DNA of 39,516 nucleotides, taken from assembly GCA_934229275.1 (NCBI GenBank), contig CAKQDN010000016.1:1-39516 (forward strand), given 5' to 3'. Positions 39,222 to 39,516 of the stretch are shown here, piece after piece. The notes beneath the pieces were generated by a model that was given only the letters and a program-made list of their open reading frames with translations, was not told the DNA's origin and searched no databases. Source of the stretch: an uncultured Clostridia bacterium. Its GTDB lineage: Bacteria > Bacillota > Clostridia > Christensenellales > Pumilibacteraceae. Both the position numbers and the translations under genes were made by a program. Numbering within the stretch: position 1 is the stretch's first letter; each line of letters begins with the position of its first letter.

Positions 39222-39515
39222 TTATTTGTTTTCTTCTTCGGGCTTGTCGGCAGCGACGGTTGCTTCAGCAGCAGCGGCGGTTTCGGTTTTTTCTTTCTTC
39301 TTGCTGCCGATGTTGACGAGCAGGTTTACGAGGATGCCGAGGATGAGCGCGCAAGCAACTTCGGTGATGGTGATCTGACCGATTTTAAGCGACATTCCGC
39401 CAACGCCTGCGATGAGTATTACGCATACGACGAAGAGGTTTTTGTTGTCGCCGAGGTCAACCTGCTGTATCATCTTCAAGCCGGATACTGCGATGAAGCC
39501 GTACAGAGCTATGCA
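39222..39515 (-). CDS. uraA: Uracil/xanthine permease (NCS2 family), C-terminal end
   Basis: The last 97 residues of an NCS2/NAT nucleobase:proton symporter; the frame is open to the window edge. ALYGFIAVSGLKMIQQVDLG followed by NLFVVCVILIAGVGG matches the UraA segment in which the GIR-like loop is followed by a DLSDxRNL motif and a membrane helix ending GIGG. Two hydrophobic helices are visible, then a cytoplasmic tail rich in Lys, Ala and Glu. Uracil is the likeliest substrate, but xanthine or uric acid relatives share this region. A terminator follows. Confidence 0.85.
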   Translation of the reverse strand, partial: CIALYGFIAVSGLKMIQQVDLGDNKNLFVVCVILIAGVGGMSLKIGQITITEVACALILGILVNLLVNIGSKKKEKTETAAAAEATVAADKPEEENK

Positions 39516-39516
39516 C

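Noticed and set aside
1..39516. tRNA or rRNA genes in the intergenic gaps
   Set aside because: I checked gaps over about 75 bases for the T-loop GGTTCGA pattern with matching acceptor arms and found none.

Overview
The window reads as a stretch of chromosome from an endospore-forming Bacillota, most likely class Clostridia. The support is a complete gerA-type germinant receptor operon, an LL-diaminopimelate aminotransferase lysine/DAP route, GGAGG-type ribosome binding sites, textbook sigma-A promoters with 17-base spacers, a DUF1846 protein, BspA-type lipoproteins and the MITE-like repeats common in gut clostridia. I cannot name a genus. Thirty of 33 genes lie on the minus strand; only two lipoproteins and murG run plus. 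If genes are co-oriented with replication, the fork runs from right to left.

Layout by position. 1-2030: nucleoside salvage operon deoC-deoD-deoB (deoB cut by the window edge) with a DeoR-like operator. 2115-4430: an operon of a zinc-less MDR dehydrogenase and a Gfo/Idh/MocA oxidoreductase. 4568-7038: two paralogous leucine-rich-repeat lipoproteins. 7105-10279: DUF559 endonuclease-like protein, ychF and argS as one operon. 10280-10885: a non-coding repeat block with a MITE and a 59-base perfect direct repeat. 10886-14257: a DUF1846 protein, an RsgI-like lipoprotein and a free-standing Spo0A-C-like protein. 14443-16001: a GH4 glycosidase. 16096-22126: parE-parC-ABC-F operon. 22244-23290: murG. 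23318-24934: a divergent dihydroorotate dehydrogenase-like protein with a hexapeptide acetyltransferase. 24939-28423: dapA-dapB-dapF-dapL with overlapping genes. 28462-32301: gerA-gerB-gerC. 32389-33853: a MATE exporter. 33874-37884: a heterodimeric ABC exporter with a small ferredoxin-thioredoxin-reductase-like protein. 37941-39070: recF away from the usual dnaA-dnaN-gyrB neighbourhood. 39148-39516: the 3' end of a uracil permease gene.

How the genes fit together. The deo genes convert deoxynucleosides to glycolytic intermediates. The dap genes make diaminopimelate for peptidoglycan and lysine, and their early products also feed spore dipicolinate; they follow the germination operon with no visible terminator. 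The topoisomerase IV pair has amide residues in place of the usual acids on the quinolone-facing side of both subunits. The ABC pair shows the classic split into one canonical and one degenerate ATP site, and a 17-base palindrome sits at its predicted transcription start.

The observations I rate highest are: (1) the acid-to-amide substitutions in ParC and ParE; (2) promoters placed so close to the ATG of recF and of the MATE gene that the mRNAs should be leaderless; (3) a divergent DHOD-like enzyme missing key residues; (4) the orphan Spo0A-C-like protein; (5) the repeat block at 10280-10885. I did not find a CRISPR array, an insertion sequence with a transposase, a tRNA or an rRNA gene. I did not find a clearly novel multi-gene system; the ABC/FTR-like operon is the closest candidate.
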